A stretch of DNA of 64,000 nucleotides from positions 2,285,871-2,349,870 of the forward strand of contig NZ_CP136574.1 in NCBI RefSeq assembly GCF_035195345.1, given 5' to 3'. Positions 9,129 through 19,070 of the stretch are shown here, piece by piece. Numbering within the stretch: position 1 is the first letter of the stretch; every line of letters starts with the position of its first letter. The translations under genes and the position numbers were made by a program. The notes beneath the pieces were generated by a model. It had not been told where the DNA came from. It searched no databases and saw nothing but the letters and a program-made list of their open reading frames with translations. This stretch comes from Flavobacterium sp. (GTDB lineage: Bacteria > Bacteroidota > Bacteroidia > Flavobacteriales > Flavobacteriaceae).

Positions 9129-10520
9129 ATGATTACAAATATTTGTTGTATTGGTGCGGGTTATGTAGGGGGGCCTACAATGGCTATTATTGCTCAAAAA
9201 TGCCCACATATAAAAGTTACAGTTGTAGACTTAAACGAGAAAAGAATAGCTGCTTGGAATGATGCAGATGTAAATAATATTCCTATTTATGAGCCAGGTT
9301 TGAGTGATGTTGTTGCGGAAGCTCGTGGTAGAAATTTATTTTTTTCTACAGATGTGGATAAAGCTATTGATGAAGCTGATATGATATTTATTTCAGTGAA
9401 TACGCCAACTAAAACATATGGAGTTGGTAAAGGGATGGCTGCTGATTTAAAATATATTGAATTATGTGCACGACAAATTGCACGTGTTGCTAAAAATGAC
9501 AAAATTGTTGTTGAGAAATCTACTTTACCTGTTCGAACGGCTAGTGCAATTAAAGATATTTTAGATAATACGGGTAATGGGGTTAATTTTCAAATTCTTT
9601 CAAATCCGGAATTTTTAGCAGAAGGAACGGCTGTAGAAGATTTGTTTGCGCCAGATAGAGTTTTAATTGGTGGCGATACGAGTTTGGATGGACAACAAGC
9701 AATTCAACTTTTAGTAGATGTATATGCAAATTGGGTTCCTAAAGATAAAATATTAACTACAAATGTTTGGTCTTCTGAGTTATCTAAGTTAACGGCTAAT
9801 GCTTTTTTAGCGCAACGTGTTTCTTCTATTAATTCTTTAAGTGAGTTGTGTGAAAAAACAGGTGCAGATGTAAATGAGGTAGCAAGAGCAATTGGTATGG
9901 ATAGTAGAATTGGTTCTAAATTTTTGAAATCTTCAGTTGGTTTTGGAGGATCTTGTTTTCAAAAGGATATTTTGAATTTGGTTTACATTGCAAAATCATA
10001 CGGATTAGATGAGGTTGCTGATTATTGGGAACAAGTAATTATAATGAATGATCACCAAAAGCGTCGATTTGCAAAAAACATGATTAAAACATTATATAAT
10101 ACGGTTTCAGGTAAAAAAATTGCTTTTTTAGGTTGGGCTTTTAAAAAGGATACAAATGATACGCGTGAATCAGCGGCTATTTATGTTGCGGATGATTTGT
10201 TAAGTGAACAAGCAAGAATAAGTGTATATGATCCTAAAGTTGGAGCTGAGCAAATTCAATTTGATTTGAATTATTTGCAAACTCGCTCTGAGCATGAAAA
10301 TTTACAAGGGGTAATTGCAAATGTTAGCCCCTATGAAGCTTGTAAGGATGCTCATGCTATAGCTATACTTACAGAATGGGATGAATTCAAAACCTATGAT
10401 TGGCAAAAAATTTATGACAACATGTTGAAGCCTGCTTTTGTTTTTGATGGAAGGAATATTTTAGATAAAGACAGTTTGCAAAAAATCGGATTTATTTACC
10501 AAGCAATTGGCTCAAAATAA
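9129..10520 (+). CDS. ugd: UDP-glucose 6-dehydrogenase
   Basis: The 463-residue protein is of the longer UGDH type. It has the NAD-binding GAGYVGGP loop (residues 9-16), NTPTK at 91-95, EKSTLPVRT, a catalytic-domain lysine in ELSKLTANAFLAQR (K220) and the catalytic cysteine in GFGGSCFQKD (C276). It oxidises UDP-glucose to UDP-glucuronate in the cytoplasm. Its place 10 bp behind the Wzc-type gene suggests glucuronate, or a sugar derived from it, in the exported polymer. The window also encodes a second nucleotide-sugar dehydrogenase of the HexNAc type at 41 kb. The operon ends at the strong terminator at 10591-10623. Confidence 0.93.
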   Translation: MITNICCIGAGYVGGPTMAIIAQKCPHIKVTVVDLNEKRIAAWNDADVNNIPIYEPGLSDVVAEARGRNLFFSTDVDKAIDEADMIFISVNTPTKTYGVGKGMAADLKYIELCARQIARVAKNDKIVVEKSTLPVRTASAIKDILDNTGNGVNFQILSNPEFLAEGTAVEDLFAPDRVLIGGDTSLDGQQAIQLLVDVYANWVPKDKILTTNVWSSELSKLTANAFLAQRVSSINSLSELCEKTGADVNEVARAIGMDSRIGSKFLKSSVGFGGSCFQKDILNLVYIAKSYGLDEVADYWEQVIIMNDHQKRRFAKNMIKTLYNTVSGKKIAFLGWAFKKDTNDTRESAAIYVADDLLSEQARISVYDPKVGAEQIQFDLNYLQTRSEHENLQGVIANVSPYEACKDAHAIAILTEWDEFKTYDWQKIYDNMLKPAFVFDGRNILDKDSLQKIGFIYQAIGSK

Positions 10521-10590
10521 TTATTTTAGGTTTTTAATACTTAAAATTAGTTTATAAATATTTTAAGTCATTACAGCGTATGAAGTTTAT

Positions 10591-10623
10591 AAAAAGTGTA
10601 TTGAAAAAATCAATACACTTTTT
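10591..10623. terminator. Bidirectional intrinsic terminator
   Basis: A perfect 14-bp stem (10591-10604 with 10610-10623) encloses a 5-nt loop, with a run of A on the left and T on the right. It separates the rightward wza-wzc-ugd operon from the leftward PorP/SprF-like gene and can serve both. Confidence 0.88.
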
Positions 10624-10626
10624 ATT

Positions 10627-11619
10627 TTAATTGTAATTTGGACAACCGAAACATTTCCTTGCCTCAACGTCGAATTGATATACTAAGCCAAGTTCAAATA
10701 CACCTCCAGTTCTTCCTATTTTAGAAGTATTTATATCATATGAAAAGCCTATTTTAAATTTTTCGTATTGTAATCCACTAAATAGATTGATGGAGGTTAA
10801 TGTATGACTTTGATCTGTTTTTTTTATAGGGTTTAATGCAGCTGTTGCACCAATGACTAATTGACTGAAAATTATTGAGGTTCCTATATCTAGTCGATTG
10901 TATCCACCTTGCTCCATAAAATTTCCAGTCACCATCATTCTTGTTTCATAAGGTAAAAAACCAGTTTCAATGATGTCAGACAAATTAAATTCATATCCTG
11001 TTGAAATATTGTAAAACATATCTAATGGGATATTACCTTCTTCAGCTATTGAAATATTTGGCCTGTTCAAGTGTTTGATGGCGCTACCTATCCAAAAATT
11101 ATCAGTATAAAATAAAAGTCCCGTTGAAATATCAATAAAATGTATTCTGTTATTTAATTGAAGTGGGTCAATACTCACAGGTGATATTGTTTCATTACTA
11201 AGATTGATTTGATCTCTTAATATTAGATTTTGGAATCCAAAACTTTTACTACCATAGCCTATTTCTATTCCGGGTCTAAAATACCATTCATAGTTTAATT
11301 CAACCCTATAGGAATAATTTATATTAGCCTGAAGAAAATTATAGCCTGTAAAATTTTCTCTGTGATTTAAAAAATTTACACCGATTCCGCTTAGATTGTT
11401 TTCAGACCAAGTACTAAAATAGGCATAATCAGTATCTATTTTATAGTTTAAATTTGTCCATTGAGAACGGTGTATTACCCCTGCACTCGTTGTTTCTAAT
11501 AATCCTGTAAAACTAGGATTTAAAGATTCAGGAACTAAAAAGTACTGGGTAAAGATTGGGTCCTGAGCACTTACTAAAGTGCAAAATACGCTGAATATGA
11601 TAGATAAATTAAATTTCAT
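10627..11619 (-). CDS. PorP/SprF-family T9SS-associated outer-membrane protein
   Basis: The 330-residue protein has a signal peptide ending at VSA/QDP and the family start DPIFTQYFLVPESLNPSFTG. Alternating beta-strand segments typical of a PorP/SprF barrel run to the end. In Flavobacterium johnsoniae SprF is needed to secrete the gliding adhesin SprB, and paralogues sit next to other large type B-sorted proteins. Here the gene begins 8 bp after the stop of the 2359-residue SprB-like gene on the same strand, so it is very probably that protein's dedicated secretion/anchoring partner. A cysteine-rich end (CFGCPNYN) is present. Confidence 0.9.
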   Translation of the reverse strand: MKFNLSIIFSVFCTLVSAQDPIFTQYFLVPESLNPSFTGLLETTSAGVIHRSQWTNLNYKIDTDYAYFSTWSENNLSGIGVNFLNHRENFTGYNFLQANINYSYRVELNYEWYFRPGIEIGYGSKSFGFQNLILRDQINLSNETISPVSIDPLQLNNRIHFIDISTGLLFYTDNFWIGSAIKHLNRPNISIAEEGNIPLDMFYNISTGYEFNLSDIIETGFLPYETRMMVTGNFMEQGGYNRLDIGTSIIFSQLVIGATAALNPIKKTDQSHTLTSINLFSGLQYEKFKIGFSYDINTSKIGRTGGVFELGLVYQFDVEARKCFGCPNYN

Positions 11620-11627
11620 AATGCAAA

Positions 11628-14600
11628 TTATTTTAATAAGATAAAAGGACCATTTTTTTCTACTACTTTATTATAAAATGTTATTCCTGAAATTTTATAA
11701 TAATAATTTCCATTTTCAGCGGGTATTCCTTTTATTTTTCCATCCCATCCACCTATAGCATCTCCTTCTTCATAATAAATCAAATTTCCCCAAGTGTCAT
11801 AAATGGCCATTTTTAAACTAGATAATCCCACAGAAGCGGGTACAAAATAATCATTAATTACATCATCATTTGCTGTAAAACCTGTTGGAATCATTAGTTT
11901 ATATCCTTTTGTAATATTTAATATAATTTTCTGTTCTTTCGTACAACCATATTCATAAGTGATTAAGAGCGTAACTTCATATTCGCCTTCAGTCAAATAA
12001 GTATGAATTGGATTTTCTTCTGTTGAGAAAATTCCATCACCAAAATTCCATGATATTCCAATATAGTCTCCAATGGTTAAGTTGGTAAATTGTATTGGAT
12101 CCCCCATAGAATATTCTCCAAATGTATTTATACTATATGAATTCAATGTGAAATTTGCATCACCAATTATTGGGTTATCTAATAAATAACTACTTGTGTT
12201 GAAACAACCATTTGAATCGGTTGCTGTTACACTAATTAATCCATCTTGTGTGGTGGTCATAAATTGGTTGTTAGTTCCTGACACTGTGCCGTTTGACCAA
12301 ACTATTTGATAGGGTGGTATACCTCCGTTTACTAAAACTTCAAAAGAACTTGTTATTTCTCCAGTAGCACAATTTACGTTTTTTTGTTGCGTTAGTGTTG
12401 TAATTAATGGAGCTGGTCTATAAACGGTATATTGTCCATTAATTGAACATCCTCTTGCATCTGTAACTACCACAGAAAAATTCCCGTTACTTACATTGAG
12501 TAAGTCCTCAGTAGTTGCACCATTTGACCAATTGAAGGTGTAAGGAAGTGTTCCTCCTGTTACTATTAAATTAACACTGCCATTATTACTAGTGGTACAA
12601 TCTAAGTCATTTTGTATAATGCCATTGATAAGTAGTGGTTGAGGTTCAATAAGGGTAAAGGTTCTAGTAAATGAACAAGTACTTGCGTCTGAAATTGTAG
12701 CTGTATATACTCCAGCCGTTAAATTATTTCTAACCAAGCCTGCATTGCTGCCATCACTCCATGTTACAACAATAGGAGCTTGTCCACCTATAAGACCTAA
12801 ATTAATACTACCATTTGCAGCTCCATAGCATGTAATTTGATTAAAAACGGGTTGTATGTCAAAAACTGGAAGGTTCGCAATTATACTTTGTATGGTTTTT
12901 ACGCAACCTACAGCGTCTGTGATGGTGATATTATAAGTTCCAGGTCCTAGATTGTTTTGAAAGGTACCTGTTGCTAAATTGCTCCAATTTACTGTATATG
13001 GACTTACTCCACCCGTTATCGTTAAATTTATACTTGCATCATTAGCTGCGTAACAACTTATAGGCGTTGAAGTTACTGTGACTATAATTTCACTCGGTTC
13101 TGTTAAAGTACTATTCAGCGTTTTAATTACACCATTTGCATCTGTTATTTTTACGGTGTAATTCCCTGCTGACAAACCTGTAAATATTGGACTTAAATTA
13201 GTGCTATTTGTCAGGTTTTGAATGCTTACTGCGTTGTATAATAGTTCAAAATTATAGGGTGGAACAGATTCTTGTGTAATCGTAATCCCTAATTGGCCAT
13301 TTGTATCTCCAAAACACAATAGATTTTGCAATGCTGCAATTGTATTTTGTGCTAATAATTCATTAGGTTCAATTAAGTTGAAGTTAACTATTCTTGGTTC
13401 ACAAATTCCATCATCTATAATTACGGTATAACTACCTGCCATCAAATTACTTATATCTTCTGTTATAGCTGTGTATCCATTTGGTCCTGACCAACTGAAA
13501 GAATAATTGTTTGAGCCTCCTGAAACTGTTAAATCTATAAATCCATCATTTCCGCCAAAGTAACTAATGTTGTAAGTGTTATAATTGGAAACATTGCTTG
13601 TGATTGTTAGTGTTGGATTAACCATTATTTCATAAGTAGCAATGTTGCTGGTACATGACGATCCAAGATTGACAAATGATGCAAATGCAGCATATGTAAT
13701 TGTCAATGGTGTAGTTGTTGAATTTATGAGTGTTTGTGCAGGAATAACATCGGTTCCATTAGCGAGTGCACCTGTTATACCTGTTGGGATGTTAGCTGTC
13801 CATGTATAATTATACAGACCTGCAATTGTTGAACTCAAGCTAACTGGCACTGTTGTGTCTTGGTTGCAAATATTTTGATTTCCAATGCTAAATAGCACAT
13901 CTGGTTTTGGTAACACAGTTATCAATAAAGTAAAGGTAGTACCCATACAACCGGAAGCGGATGGCGTCACTGTATAAGTGATTGTTTGTGAGATTGCTGT
14001 TGTATTGGTTAATGTTTGATTAATTTGTGGCGCACTTCCATTACTTGCTCCTAGAATTGCTGGATTGTTAGATACCGTCCACGTATATATAGTATTATTT
14101 GGAACAATTGTAGTGTTGTTTGGAACCCCATTACTACTAGCGTAATTGAACGTTTGTTCGCTGCATAATAGAAGTGTTTCATTTGAAATTGATGGCTTAG
14201 GCAAAACAGTAATGAGATAAGTGTATTCTAAACCTTGACAGGCTGTGGCATCATTTGTTATTGCAAAGGCTTGATAGGTTATTGTTAACACCTCATTTGT
14301 AGTGTTAATAAGATTTTGTACGGGTATTGTATTCGTTCCGTTTGTAAGGGCTCCTGTGATTCCAACGGGTACTGTAGCAGTCCAATTGAAGGTTACGCCT
14401 GAAGTACTACTTGTTAATTGCACGGGCATTGTATTTTCTTCAGAACAAATTAATTGATTGTTCTCTGAAAAGTGAACTACTGGACTCGGATTTACTGTTA
14501 TCGTAAATTGTTCGCTAGTTCCGACACAATTTATGGAGTTATAGGAATAAGTAGGTGTAACTGTAATGGTAGCTATTAAGGGAGCAAGTGAGTTATTTAT

Positions 14601-17600
14601 TGCCGTAAATGCGTTAATTGCTCCCGTTCCTGTTGCGGGTAGTCCAATACTGTTATTGTCATTTGTCCAACTATAGGTTGTAGTACCAGGGGTTCTATTG
14701 GTTGAAAAATCAATGGAATTAGTAGCAGTTCCATTACAAACCTCTTGATTTGATATTGTGTTTACTTGTCCATTTGGGTTAATTGTAATTTCAAAAGTTT
14801 TAGCTACTCCATTACAAATTATACCATTAAAGTTATAAAAAGGAGTTACTGTTATTGTTGCGACTTCTGGAGTAGTTGAGGTATTATTGGTTATAAAACT
14901 TGGAATATTCCCTATTCCATTGTTTGCTAATCCAATGGATGTATTGTTGTTTGTCCATTCATAGGTAACTATACCACCAGTGGTATTTGTTGAAAAAACA
15001 ATTGGAGTTGTAGTTGATGCGTAACAAAATGTTGCATTAAGAGGTGAATTTACTTGTGCATCGGGTAGTACTGTAATCGTGAATGATTCACTAACACCTG
15101 GACAATTTACTCCATTATATTGTAAAACTGAGGTTACTGTTATTGTTGCAACAATAGGGGAAAGTGTGGGATTATTTACTGCAAACGAAGGGATGTCTCC
15201 AATGCCATTTGATGCTAATCCTATAGAAGGAGTGTCATTAGTCCATTCGTAGCTAGTTACACCTATTGTATTTGTAGTAGAAAAGGAGATGGAGTTGATT
15301 GTTCCACCATTACAAATAGTTTCACTGGTAACAGGATTTACTTGTGGACTCGGAATCACTGTTATTGTAAAAGTTTCTGAGGTACCACTACAGGTTACAC
15401 CATTATTAGTAAAATAGGGTGTAATCGTTAGCGTAGCAACTAATTCTGAATTTGAAGTATTTGCAGTCGTAAAACTTGGAATTGGCCCAGTCCCGCTAGC
15501 CGAAAGACCTATTAGCGTATTGTTGTTTGTCCATTCATAAGTGTTAGCTCCAATAGTATTTAAGGAAGTAAATGCAATTGCACTTGTTGTACTGCCCTCA
15601 CAAAGTGTTATATCATTTATTGTATTTACTTGTGCCTCTGGATTTACTGTGATCGTAAAAACTTTTGGTGTTCCACTACAACTAATACCATTTAAAGTGT
15701 ACGTAGGCGTAACTTCAATTGTTGCAACTAGGGGCGAATTTGTATTGTTTTGCGCTGTGAAACTTGGAATACCTCCAGCACCATTGCTTCCTAATCCTAT
15801 TGAAGGAGTATCGTTCGTCCAAATATAAGTGGTTACACCCGATGTATTTGCTGTTGAAAAAGATATTTCTGAAGAAGAAAATCCATTACAAATTGTTTGA
15901 TTTGTTATATCGTTTACTTGCGCATTAGGATGAACTGTAATCGTGAATGATGTCGGTATTCCTGGACACAAAGTGCTACTTATCGTATTAACAGGTGTAA
16001 TAGTTATGGTACTTGTTATTGGGCTTGTACTTGTATTAGTTGCTGTAAAATTTATAGCGCCCGTTCCATTTGAAGGTAATCCAATGGCGGTATTTGAATT
16101 TGTCCAGGTAAATAAGTTGGCATTGGTTCCTGTAAATGTTATTGAGTTAATAACTTCTTCATTGCAAAAAAACAAATCAGATTTTGGATCAATACTAGGC
16201 GTTGGTAAAACATTTAAGTTCAAGTCCGCTGAAGTTGCTTCACAAGGGCCGTCTGGATCATTTGTTGTTAATGTTAAGGTAATTGCACCCACATAGCCAG
16301 GGGGAGGTGTAAAAGTACTATTCAAACTGTTAGGGTCAGAAAATGCGCCACCATTTAAAGTAGTCCAAATTGCCGTGGAGGCAGCTCCTCCAATACTACC
16401 GTTTAATATGATACTACCATTTTCACAGAGGGGATCATAGGTGCCTGTTGCAACAGTTGCTTCTGTGTTGAAATTAGTAGTAAATGTTGCGGTTGCAATA
16501 GTACAAGGTGCCGTTGGAGTAGTTGAAGTTAAGGTGAAAGTAATACTTCCTATGAAATCTAATGGGGGTGTGTACGTTGGATTTAAATCAGTAGCGCTTG
16601 GAGAAAATGTTCCACCTGGTAATGAGGCGGTCCAGATTCCTTCAGTAACTCCTCCAGTGATTGAACTGGTTAATTGAATACTTGTATTGACACAAGTTGC
16701 TAAAGGAACATTGGCGGTTAAATGTACCGATGGTTCTACTGTGATAGAACTAGTATAACTATTACTGCCACATTCATTGCTTATTGTTAAAGTGTAATTG
16801 TAAACGCCAGGACTATTGAAGGAAAGTATTGGACTAGCGTCATTTACGCTAGAAATATTTGTTGGTGGTGAAGTTCCAAAATCCCAAGTGTAAGATACTG
16901 GATTACTTGCATAGCAATTAAAAACGGTTGGGTTTAAAGTTAGTGTGCTTCCTTCACAAATTGTTTCAGCTGTCAGCGATGTAATAGGTTTTCCTTTTAC
17001 CACTAACGTTGTTGTTTTGGTGTCAGGTTGGCATAAGGCACCTGCCGTAGGTATATTTAGAGAGGTGGTTAGGCTAATGTTATATATTCCTGGTGAATTT
17101 ATAGTTATTTCAGGTGCTGTTGTTGTTGCATTTCCATCTGAAAACAACCAGTCTCCAGGTGTAAAGCTAGGGCAATTATTTGGGTTCGTTGCGGTTACTT
17201 CCCATAAATAATTATTCGTGTTAGCGCAGCCTGGTGTACTCGAATTATTGGTTAATGTTACAACTGTTGGGGCACAAATTGCGCTGCTTGACATTGTGAA
17301 ATCGGCTACTACTTCTGGTGTAACACAAATGGTTTGTGTTGCTGTACTGATACCGCATAAATTGGAACCAGTATAAAATGTTATAGTATAATCACCAGGG
17401 AGTAAAAAGGTAACATTTAATACACTTGCGGCAGAAGGTAACCAAGCACCAGGATTGTTAGGTTGGCTGTTGTTATAACCGAAGTTGTTAGGACAACTGA
17501 TGAAAGGATTGGCCGTCAATACACCTCCAGTACTCGTTGCTATGAGTCCTGATGGGCCTGATATCGTCCAGTATTTTTTATAGGTTTGTGTACAAGCATA

Positions 17601-18707
17601 GGTAGGCGGACCTCCAATATTATACCCGCCTTGTGTATTATCACTAATAGCTACTGTTGTACCCTCACAAATTATATTGTTACTTGGTGTGCGAGAGAAA
17701 TTAGCTATTGGTGCCGATTGTATATTTATTGGTCCTACGGCATTTGTACTATTGCCACATGGATTTGATATTGTAATAGATGCTTGATAAGAGTTTGGGT
17801 ATACCGTACTATTAATGTTTGAATTTGTACCGCAGGAACTATCCAGGAATTGATGGGTAATGGTAGCAGGGGGTGGGTGATTGAATGTTACAGGAGGAGT
17901 ACCATCATTTACTTGAAACGTATATAGTGTTCCGGGCGTATTTTGTGCGCCTATTAATAAATCATAGGTTACGCTTCCTGGGTTACATAAAGTTGGAATT
18001 CCCACGGGACTAATTGTGGCGGTAGGTATGGCTCCAACATATAGATTGTATATTCGTTGACTGCTGCAAGCATTTGATAGTACAACGGTATACGTTAATG
18101 TATAGTAACCTGCTGAAGCGTAAAAATGAAACGTTTCCCCAAGATTTGTTCCTGTGTAGGCATTCGTGGTTCCATCTCCCCAGTCAAAAATATGTTGCGT
18201 ACTAGCGTTGGTTTGTGTGGATTGTGTTGTAAATGAAAACAAACCACCTGCAATTGCAGCATCATTGCTGCAATAGGTAAAGTAATTTTGACTATTATAC
18301 ACGGATGCCGCCCAAAAATTTCCATCTACTAAGGCAATGGAGGGAGCACTGGGTTGGTTATTAGTAACTACTACCGTAATGCTGTAGCTATATGTATTAT
18401 CTAGCGTTAATGAGGCGGTGTAGGTTCCAGGTGTGTTGTAGGTTACCGCATGAGGACCTGCTGTGGTTGCTGTGGTTGTTGAACCTCCGGTAAACTGCCA
18501 GTTATAGCTTGTGCTGGATAGTGTTCCTATTGAGCTATCTGTAAATACTACTGCTTGAGTTTTACATATAGTTACGGTACCACTTACAGTTGCAGGATTG
18601 GTGGTAAACTGTGCGTTTAAGATATTTCCGAAAGTTACTTCGGAATAGAATACAAAGAAAAGAAAAATAATCAATGTACTTTGAAGTGTTTTAGTAGCTT
18701 TTACCAT
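11628..18707 (-). CDS. Giant SprB-like surface protein with PKD-type repeats and T9SS type B C-terminal domain
   Basis: The 2359-residue protein begins with a signal peptide and PKD-like domains (first NWQFTGG and IFDWGDG segments). Several PKD/Ig-like domains fill residues about 100-830. Six 96-residue repeats with identical period follow at about residues 833-1411, then three more divergent relatives, and about six SprB-type repeats (ITCYGAANGSINL style) at about 1700-2180. A last PKD domain (ISWNFGDG) precedes the type B/CHU_C domain (IPTGFTANDDVINDYF, GGWDGK). Such proteins are exported by T9SS and can be motility adhesins carried along the cell surface. The partner sprF-like gene directly follows. 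Surface location is well supported; the ligand is unknown. Confidence 0.92.
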   Translation of the reverse strand: MVKATKTLQSTLIIFLFFVFYSEVTFGNILNAQFTTNPATVSGTVTICKTQAVVFTDSSIGTLSSTSYNWQFTGGSTTTATTAGPHAVTYNTPGTYTASLTLDNTYSYSITVVVTNNQPSAPSIALVDGNFWAASVYNSQNYFTYCSNDAAIAGGLFSFTTQSTQTNASTQHIFDWGDGTTNAYTGTNLGETFHFYASAGYYTLTYTVVLSNACSSQRIYNLYVGAIPTATISPVGIPTLCNPGSVTYDLLIGAQNTPGTLYTFQVNDGTPPVTFNHPPPATITHQFLDSSCGTNSNINSTVYPNSYQASITISNPCGNSTNAVGPINIQSAPIANFSRTPSNNIICEGTTVAISDNTQGGYNIGGPPTYACTQTYKKYWTISGPSGLIATSTGGVLTANPFISCPNNFGYNNSQPNNPGAWLPSAASVLNVTFLLPGDYTITFYTGSNLCGISTATQTICVTPEVVADFTMSSSAICAPTVVTLTNNSSTPGCANTNNYLWEVTATNPNNCPSFTPGDWLFSDGNATTTAPEITINSPGIYNISLTTSLNIPTAGALCQPDTKTTTLVVKGKPITSLTAETICEGSTLTLNPTVFNCYASNPVSYTWDFGTSPPTNISSVNDASPILSFNSPGVYNYTLTISNECGSNSYTSSITVEPSVHLTANVPLATCVNTSIQLTSSITGGVTEGIWTASLPGGTFSPSATDLNPTYTPPLDFIGSITFTLTSTTPTAPCTIATATFTTNFNTEATVATGTYDPLCENGSIILNGSIGGAASTAIWTTLNGGAFSDPNSLNSTFTPPPGYVGAITLTLTTNDPDGPCEATSADLNLNVLPTPSIDPKSDLFFCNEEVINSITFTGTNANLFTWTNSNTAIGLPSNGTGAINFTATNTSTSPITSTITITPVNTISSTLCPGIPTSFTITVHPNAQVNDITNQTICNGFSSSEISFSTANTSGVTTYIWTNDTPSIGLGSNGAGGIPSFTAQNNTNSPLVATIEVTPTYTLNGISCSGTPKVFTITVNPEAQVNTINDITLCEGSTTSAIAFTSLNTIGANTYEWTNNNTLIGLSASGTGPIPSFTTANTSNSELVATLTITPYFTNNGVTCSGTSETFTITVIPSPQVNPVTSETICNGGTINSISFSTTNTIGVTSYEWTNDTPSIGLASNGIGDIPSFAVNNPTLSPIVATITVTSVLQYNGVNCPGVSESFTITVLPDAQVNSPLNATFCYASTTTPIVFSTNTTGGIVTYEWTNNNTSIGLANNGIGNIPSFITNNTSTTPEVATITVTPFYNFNGIICNGVAKTFEITINPNGQVNTISNQEVCNGTATNSIDFSTNRTPGTTTYSWTNDNNSIGLPATGTGAINAFTAINNSLAPLIATITVTPTYSYNSINCVGTSEQFTITVNPSPVVHFSENNQLICSEENTMPVQLTSSTSGVTFNWTATVPVGITGALTNGTNTIPVQNLINTTNEVLTITYQAFAITNDATACQGLEYTYLITVLPKPSISNETLLLCSEQTFNYASSNGVPNNTTIVPNNTIYTWTVSNNPAILGASNGSAPQINQTLTNTTAISQTITYTVTPSASGCMGTTFTLLITVLPKPDVLFSIGNQNICNQDTTVPVSLSSTIAGLYNYTWTANIPTGITGALANGTDVIPAQTLINSTTTPLTITYAAFASFVNLGSSCTSNIATYEIMVNPTLTITSNVSNYNTYNISYFGGNDGFIDLTVSGGSNNYSFSWSGPNGYTAITEDISNLMAGSYTVIIDDGICEPRIVNFNLIEPNELLAQNTIAALQNLLCFGDTNGQLGITITQESVPPYNFELLYNAVSIQNLTNSTNLSPIFTGLSAGNYTVKITDANGVIKTLNSTLTEPSEIIVTVTSTPISCYAANDASINLTITGGVSPYTVNWSNLATGTFQNNLGPGTYNITITDAVGCVKTIQSIIANLPVFDIQPVFNQITCYGAANGSINLGLIGGQAPIVVTWSDGSNAGLVRNNLTAGVYTATISDASTCSFTRTFTLIEPQPLLINGIIQNDLDCTTSNNGSVNLIVTGGTLPYTFNWSNGATTEDLLNVSNGNFSVVVTDARGCSINGQYTVYRPAPLITTLTQQKNVNCATGEITSSFEVLVNGGIPPYQIVWSNGTVSGTNNQFMTTTQDGLISVTATDSNGCFNTSSYLLDNPIIGDANFTLNSYSINTFGEYSMGDPIQFTNLTIGDYIGISWNFGDGIFSTEENPIHTYLTEGEYEVTLLITYEYGCTKEQKIILNITKGYKLMIPTGFTANDDVINDYFVPASVGLSSLKMAIYDTWGNLIYYEEGDAIGGWDGKIKGIPAENGNYYYKISGITFYNKVVEKNGPFILLK
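12160..13610 (-). repeat. Array of about six SprB-type repeats
   Basis: Within the giant surface protein, six consecutive segments of roughly 75-85 residues share a pattern: a cysteine plus (N/D)G near the start, GG-x-PY-x-(V/F)-x-WS in the middle, G-x-Y-x-(V/I)-x-(I/V)-x-D about 20 residues later, and a closing EP. This matches the SprB repeat found in flavobacterial gliding adhesins. The copies are divergent in DNA. Boundaries are approximate. Confidence 0.75.
14473..16209 (-). repeat. Six tandem 288-bp (96-residue) PKD-like repeats
   Basis: The conserved boundary codons for Q-V-N recur at 14761, 15049, 15337, 15625 and 15913, exactly 288 bp apart each time. Each unit has the pattern C-x-G ... 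YxWTN(D/N)xxSIGL ... IPSF ... ATITVTP ... C-x-G ... FTITV-x-P. The first unit (about 15922-16209) and the last (about 14473-14760) are the least regular. Units differ by many substitutions but no net indels, which suggests a fixed structural spacing. Confidence 0.85.
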
Positions 18708-18796
18708 AGCAGTTTGTTTTAAGTAAACATTTGGGGTGTTTGCAAGGCATACCTAAAAATTAGGCACAACAATAAATTGCTCTATAAAAATAATAA

Positions 18797-18832
18797 AAAA
18801 AAACGCTGTAATGCAAATTACAGCGTTTTTTT
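18797..18832 (-). terminator. Intrinsic terminator of the T9SS type A / small-protein operon
   Basis: A perfect 16-bp stem (18797-18812 with 18817-18832) around a GCAA loop ends in a T-run when read leftward. It lies 9 bp past the stop of the 72-residue gene (18842) and upstream of the giant-protein gene, separating the two leftward units. Confidence 0.88.
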
Positions 18833-18841
18833 AAGTTGAAT

Positions 18842-19060
18842 TTAATTTTGTTTTAGTTGTCTTTCTTTTTTATTAACAAAATAAATTGTTGTCAATATTC
18901 CAGTAAATAACAAAGGAATAATCAAATCATCAATAGGCGCACCAGGTGCATCTGCTGCATCACCACCACCTTCATCACCAAAACCAGGATCAAATTCATC
19001 TTGTGCAAAAGACGATACAGAAAATAAAAATAATATCGTAAAAAAAATATTCTTCAGCAT
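18842..19060 (-). CDS. Small secreted protein with PID motif, C-terminal membrane helix and basic tail (exosortase-signal-like)
   Basis: The 72-residue protein has an N-terminal signal peptide ending at SSFA/QD, then an acidic, glycine- and alanine-rich spacer (about residues 21-42). A motif APIDD, a single hydrophobic helix (about residues 45-62) and a basic tail KKERQLK follow. The order short motif, helix, basic end is that of C-terminal sorting signals cut by exosortases, and I recall a Bacteroidota 'PID-CTERM' class of this type. No exosortase is in the window. It begins 10 bp after the stop of the 927-residue T9SS protein and ends before a strong terminator, so the two form an operon. 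Real gene likely; function unknown. Confidence 0.7.
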   Translation of the reverse strand: MLKNIFFTILFLFSVSSFAQDEFDPGFGDEGGGDAADAPGAPIDDLIIPLLFTGILTTIYFVNKKERQLKQN

Positions 19061-19070
19061 ATATGTTTAA

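Noticed and set aside
14473..16209. Regular repeats that could be taken for a CRISPR array
   Set aside because: Units are 288 bp, coding, and have no short conserved repeat with unique spacers; no cas genes are present.
15541..17768. Several plus-strand ORFs of 60-117 codons opposite the giant surface gene
   Set aside because: They mirror the low-stop, repeat-rich coding frame on the other strand; they lack plausible starts, signals or family features.
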